From contig CAYONM010000158.1 of NCBI GenBank assembly GCA_964405325.1, positions 1 through 8,981 of the forward strand: a stretch of 8,981 bases of DNA, in the 5' to 3' direction. The notes beneath the pieces were generated by a model. It was not told the origin of the DNA, made no database searches, and was given only the letters and a program-made list of their open reading frames with translations. Source of the DNA: CAYONM01 sp964405325. GTDB taxonomy: Bacteria > Planctomycetota > UBA11346. The position numbers and the translations under genes are program-made. Positions within the stretch are counted from its first letter, which is position 1; each line of letters begins with the position of its first letter. Below are positions 5,953 through 8,981 of this stretch, piece by piece.

Positions 5953-7025
5953 CAGCTTACCTCGCGTTGAGCGGTCCGCTTCAGATCATCAGGATCCTGG
6001 GTGCGGGCCAGAGCATCGTCCCAGGAGATCATGTTGCGCTTGTACGTGGTATACAGCGCCTGATTCATGGTCTGCATGCCGTATTTGCCACCGGTCTGGA
6101 TGTGCGAGATGATCTGATGGCACTTGTCTTCTCGGATCAATGAGCGGATCGCCGTGGTGGAGCGCATCAGCTCGGCACACAGGACGCGGCCGCGGCTGTT
6201 CAGCTGTGGGATCAGCTGCTGGCAGAAGACGCCTTCCAGCACGAAGCTCAGCTGGGTGCGGATCTGCGGCTGCTGGTAGGCCGGGAAGACGTCGACGATG
6301 CGGTTGATGGTCTGGACGCAGTCGGAGGTATGCAGAGTGGCGAAGGTCAGGTGACCCGTTTCAGCCAGGGTCAGACCGGCCTCGATGGTTTCTTTGTCGC
6401 GCATTTCGCCGATCAGCACCACGTCTGGGTCTTGGCGCAGCACCCGACGCAGGGCCTCGTTGAAGCCGCGGGTGTCGGAGCCCACCTCGCGCTGGTTGAT
6501 CAGGCAGCTCTTGTTGCGGTGCACGAATTCGATCGGGTCTTCGATGGTGACGATGTGTTCCTGACGGGAGGAATTGATGAAGTCGATCATCGCGGCTAGG
6601 GTGGTTGATTTACCCGAGCCGGTGGCGCCGGTGACCAGGACCAGGCCCTTGCGCAGATTGCAGACGTCTTCACAGAAGCTTTTGGGCAGGCCGAGCTGAT
6701 CGAAATTGAACACCTCGTAGGGGATCATACGTAGTACGCCACCACAAGCGCCGCGCTGATAGAATATGTTGGCTCGGAAGCGACCAACACCGCCCAGGCC
6801 GAAGCTCATGTCCAGTTCCCATTCCTGCTCGTAGCGAGCGATCTGGGCTGAGTCCATCACCGAGTACAGCAGCCGCTGGGTGGCCTCGGGGCCCATCACA
6901 TCGCAGCCGGAGATCTCGGCCAGGCGACCGTCGATGCGGATCCGCGGTGGTGAACCGGCAGCGATATGCAGGTCCGAGCCGCCGCGTTCGACCATGGTCC
7001 GTAACAATTCCTCAAGCGTGATCAT
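5952..7025 (-). CDS. pilT: PilT-family type IV pilus retraction ATPase
   Basis: Predicted 357-residue hexameric ATPase that powers pilus retraction and twitching motility, acting at the cytoplasmic base of the pilus. Motifs: N-terminal GGSDLHIAAGSPPRIRIDG (15-33) typical of PilT, Walker A GATGSGKST (133-141), Asp box IEDPIEF (161-167), Walker B DVVLIGEMRD (201-210), His box HLTFATLHTSD (225-235), and AIRSLIRE (292-299), close to the conserved AIRNLIRE retraction motif. It lacks the paired zinc cysteines of PilB, and its length is normal for PilT. I start at ATG 7023-7025 because MITLEELL aligns with the family N-terminus; the in-frame extension to 7106 does not look PilT-like. The ribosome site is weak (GGGGA about 9 nt upstream). 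It is the first gene of the motor cluster and overlaps the MshEN gene by 1 nt. PilU is a less likely alternative because the AIR motif and length fit PilT. Confidence 0.93.
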   Translation of the reverse strand: MITLEELLRTMVERGGSDLHIAAGSPPRIRIDGRLAEISGCDVMGPEATQRLLYSVMDSAQIARYEQEWELDMSFGLGGVGRFRANIFYQRGACGGVLRMIPYEVFNFDQLGLPKSFCEDVCNLRKGLVLVTGATGSGKSTTLAAMIDFINSSRQEHIVTIEDPIEFVHRNKSCLINQREVGSDTRGFNEALRRVLRQDPDVVLIGEMRDKETIEAGLTLAETGHLTFATLHTSDCVQTINRIVDVFPAYQQPQIRTQLSFVLEGVFCQQLIPQLNSRGRVLCAELMRSTTAIRSLIREDKCHQIISHIQTGGKYGMQTMNQALYTTYKRNMISWDDALARTQDPDDLKRTAQREVS

Positions 7026-7077
7026 GACAGGGGGTCCCCGTAAGCTGTGGTTGGCAGGCGCACACGAGTTGCAGCGG

Positions 7078-7106
7078 AGTGTAAAAGACGGCTGCGCTCC
7101 CCACAA
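7078..7106 (-). promoter_or_regulatory. candidate promoter for the pilT-MshEN-pilB cluster
   Basis: On the minus strand TTGTGG (7101-7106) and TACACT (7078-7083) are separated by exactly 17 nt. The -10 matches consensus at 4 of 6 and the -35 at 3 of 6. It lies about 53 nt before the pilT start. The -35 falls in the loop of the hairpin at 7091-7118, so the two readings compete. Confidence 0.35.
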
Positions 7107-7118
7107 GGAGCAAGCAGC
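7091..7118 (-). terminator. possible terminator hairpin after the YdjY-like gene
   Basis: GCTGC-GCTCC (7091-7100) pairs with GGAGC and GCAGC (7107-7111, 7114-7118) across a 6-nt loop, with an AA bulge. On the minus strand a short TTTT follows 3 nt later. It lies 34 nt past the stop at 7152. The T-run is short, so termination may be weak. Confidence 0.4.
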
Positions 7119-7151
7119 AGGTCTGGCGCGAAGGGCGCGATGCAGTGATCG

Positions 7152-8153
7152 TCAGGGTAAGAAGATGGGGACCAGCCAGAGCTTGGCGATGGCGGCCTGT
7201 TGCAGCAGGTACTCCTGCAGGATCAGGTCGGCGCTTCGGTCCAGATCGGCATGGGGGGTGATGCCAACCGCTTGCAGTTCGGCCTGGGCGTAGCGACGGG
7301 CCAGCAGCGCTTGCAGGGCCTCGTCCGACAGGGGCATGCCGTCCAGGGCCAGACGGTGGTCGGCGGTGGCCTCCAGGATCAGTGGCAGTTCAGCCCGGCT
7401 GATGATCAGCTCGGCCCGGCCATCCGCCGGCGGCGGTCTGATGGCCGTGTTGACCTCGAAAATCTGGTCCCAGGCGGCCAGCGGGTAGGGACTGGCCAGC
7501 AGCGCGTTGGCTTCATTGAAGTTGGTGATGACCGAACGGGTGACATCCAGCATGAAACGTTGCTGCCAGCGTGGTTCCTCTTCACCGGGCAGGCTGACCG
7601 GCATATTTTCGATGCGGCTGCCGGTGTAGACGAAGGGCAGGCAGGGATAGCCGCGATCGAACAGACGATTACGGACCAGGCGACTGAGGTCGGTTTCGAG
7701 GATGGTGTCGGGCTCCAGCAGAGGCTCGGGCTTCCAACGCAGGCGGACCTGCAAGGGATGACCGCGGGGTGGCTGCCCCGAGCCCTCGGCTGACGGCAGG
7801 CCATCGCCGGGCAGGTCCAGCAGCGCGATCAAGGCCGCTTTCAGTGCGGTACCATTGTCGACATCCAGCTGCAGCAGGGCTTCGTGCGTCTTCCCACCGG
7901 GTAAGCAGGCCAATACCTCCAGACCATCGGTTGGACCCTGATCATAGAGCACAGTCGCCGGGAGCAGGACGGCGCCGGTCCGAAAGCGGATGCCGGGGGC
8001 GAAGTCTTGCCAGGACTCCTTGCTCGGGTCGATGGCGTCGGGGGCGACCTGCGGCGCCGCCGGCAGCGCCTGCATCAGGGCTTCCACTTCCTCCTGCGCC
8101 CAGAGGGACAGTTGGTAGCAGCAGATCAGGGCGGCAAGGAACAGCATGCGCAT
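7152..8153 (-). CDS. secreted protein with YdjY-like and ExbD-like domains
   Basis: Predicted 333-residue exported protein. Residues 1-20 form a Sec signal peptide (MRM, hydrophobic LFLAALICC core, cleavage probably near WAQ-E). Residues about 50-240 resemble the YdjY-like domain: GAVLLPATVLYDQGP, then LEVLACLPGGKTHEALLQLD, then a helix and a strand-rich part. Residues about 250-333 look like the periplasmic domain of ExbD/TolR: LILEATADHRLALDG, a LSDEALQALLARR helix, a strand, then DLDRSADLILQEYLLQQAAIAKLWLVPI. ExbD normally has an N-terminal transmembrane anchor; here it is fused to another periplasmic domain and has none. The start shares 1 nt with the preceding stop (TGATG), with AGGAG 10 nt upstream (8164-8168). 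Signal peptide and reading frame are solid, YdjY similarity moderate, and the ExbD reading rests on pattern alone. The substrate and partner are unknown. Confidence 0.75.
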   Translation of the reverse strand: MRMLFLAALICCYQLSLWAQEEVEALMQALPAAPQVAPDAIDPSKESWQDFAPGIRFRTGAVLLPATVLYDQGPTDGLEVLACLPGGKTHEALLQLDVDNGTALKAALIALLDLPGDGLPSAEGSGQPPRGHPLQVRLRWKPEPLLEPDTILETDLSRLVRNRLFDRGYPCLPFVYTGSRIENMPVSLPGEEEPRWQQRFMLDVTRSVITNFNEANALLASPYPLAAWDQIFEVNTAIRPPPADGRAELIISRAELPLILEATADHRLALDGMPLSDEALQALLARRYAQAELQAVGITPHADLDRSADLILQEYLLQQAAIAKLWLVPIFLP

Positions 8154-8981
8154 CAGCTTCGAGCTCCTAATGGTTTGATGTCATCGTAACGGTCGTGGTA
8201 CCAGCCAGGCACCGGCGTGATGGTCTTGCCGCAGGCTTGGGCCTGTTGCAAGAGGGCTTCGTTCAGACGGGCGCAGCCTTCATTACCCTCCCGGACCGTA
8301 TCCGCAGTTGGCAGACCGGTCTGCTCGGCGGTTTGGGCGATCAGGGCTTGGGCCGCCGATTCTTTCATTCCAAAGGTTTTCAGGCTGATCGCAACCACCT
8401 TGCCGTGCGGATACAGGGGGCGCAGCATGTGTTCGTAGAGATGCGCGTATTCGAGCAGCTCCGGAATCGGGACATCAGTGTGCCGGTGATGGGTTCGCTC
8501 GACGCTATGACAGAGTATCATGGCATCGGGGCAGCAGCCATGCAGCAGGCCCAAGCAGACTCCGGAGAAGGCTGGCTGCAGCAGCGAGCCTTGGCCTTCG
8601 ATCAGCAGCATGTCCATGTCAACGGCTTCGCGGCGCATCAATGCCTCGGCTGCGCCAGCGGTGAAGTCGACCAACACGCGGTCCAGCCGGGTGCCACGGC
8701 CCTTGATCAGGATGCCATGTTGACCGGTAGCTACGAAGCGGGCGCGGATGTGCGCTTGCCAGCGACAGTACATCTCCAATTGGATGGCGGTGGTCATCTT
8801 GCCGATGTTGGAATCGGTGCCCACGCTCAACACCCGGAATACCGGCAGTTCCCGGGCCGCGGCGGTGGCGATGTCGGAGAACTCCTCGTCCACCTCTGCC
8901 CGCAGGTCGATCAGGTCGACGGCGTACAGATCGGGATGGAGGTCGCAGATGCCATCGTCCGGAACATAGAAATAGATCATC
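8153..8981 (-). CDS. DUF1611 family protein (DgcN-like), 5' end outside window
   Basis: The C-terminal 275 or so residues of a P-loop protein of the DUF1611 family. Seen: a modified Walker A, VGTDSNIGKMTTA (53-65 of the visible part), an ATGQHGILIKGRG segment (84-96), a second acidic strand DMLLIEGQGSL (123-133), and a DAMILCHS...H motif region (152-168) where the family has a conserved H-rich site. Family members are usually about 330-350 residues, so some 60-80 residues of the N-terminal Rossmann-like part probably lie beyond 8981, and the Met at 8980 is probably internal. A characterised member, DgcN, is reported to be a D-glutamate N-acetyltransferase working with the racemase DgcA. Whether this protein shares that activity cannot be told, since no DgcA/epimerase gene is in view. 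Its stop overlaps the start of the next gene by 1 nt, suggesting coupling. Confidence 0.85.
   Translation of the reverse strand, partial: MIYFYVPDDGICDLHPDLYAVDLIDLRAEVDEEFSDIATAAARELPVFRVLSVGTDSNIGKMTTAIQLEMYCRWQAHIRARFVATGQHGILIKGRGTRLDRVLVDFTAGAAEALMRREAVDMDMLLIEGQGSLLQPAFSGVCLGLLHGCCPDAMILCHSVERTHHRHTDVPIPELLEYAHLYEHMLRPLYPHGKVVAISLKTFGMKESAAQALIAQTAEQTGLPTADTVREGNEGCARLNEALLQQAQACGKTITPVPGWYHDRYDDIKPLGARS

Noticed and set aside
7031..7039. GGGGTCCCC palindrome before pilT
   Set aside because: Nine bases only; the G-run on the minus strand more likely serves as a weak ribosome site.
7128..7142. GCGC-rich mini-hairpin after the YdjY-like gene stop
   Set aside because: Only a 4-bp stem and no T-run; too weak to call.

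Overview
The window is GC-rich and densely coding. It looks like a chromosomal piece of a Gram-negative bacterium: it carries type IVa pilus motor genes, a lipoprotein with an outer-membrane-type sorting residue, and a Sec-exported periplasmic protein. The lineage cannot be fixed from sequence alone. The YdjY-like domain, the stand-alone MshEN protein and the DUF1611 protein together would fit a less-studied phylum (for example the PVC group or a related lineage) as well as a proteobacterium. I hold this loosely.

Layout from right to left, which is the transcription direction of most genes (minus strand). The 3' part of a DUF1611/DgcN-family P-loop protein (8153-8981, start outside the window) overlaps by 1 nt a secreted protein (7152-8153) that I read as a YdjY-like domain followed by an ExbD-like periplasmic domain. 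A 126-nt gap with a hairpin and a possible promoter follows. Then comes the pilus motor cluster: a PilT-type retraction ATPase (5952-7025), a small protein made only of the N-terminal module of GspE/PilB ATPases, including a tandem MshEN cyclic-di-GMP signature (5506-5952, 1-nt overlap with pilT), and a PilB/GspE-type assembly ATPase (3697-5472). After a 160-nt gap lies a PEGA-domain lipoprotein (2676-3536), ending in a strong bidirectional terminator (2625-2659).

The left 2.6 kb differs in character. A plus-strand gene of unknown function (about 1336-2673) converges on the terminator, and its frame runs straight through it. It diverges from an AAA_14/DUF4143 ATPase (99-1259, minus) across a short gap holding a perfect 15-bp-arm inverted repeat that stops two bases from the likely ATPase start codon. 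This pair looks like an accessory insertion beside the pilus locus.

How the genes may work together: PilB and PilT are antagonistic motors for pilus extension and retraction. The small MshEN protein between them, made in coupled translation with PilT, is a candidate trans-acting cyclic-di-GMP sensor. PilB's own N-terminus keeps the spacing of the MshEN repeat but has lost its signature residues. The PEGA lipoprotein may be an envelope partner of the pilus. No pilin, pilC or pilMNOPQ gene is in view. I found no RNA gene, CRISPR array, insertion sequence or origin.
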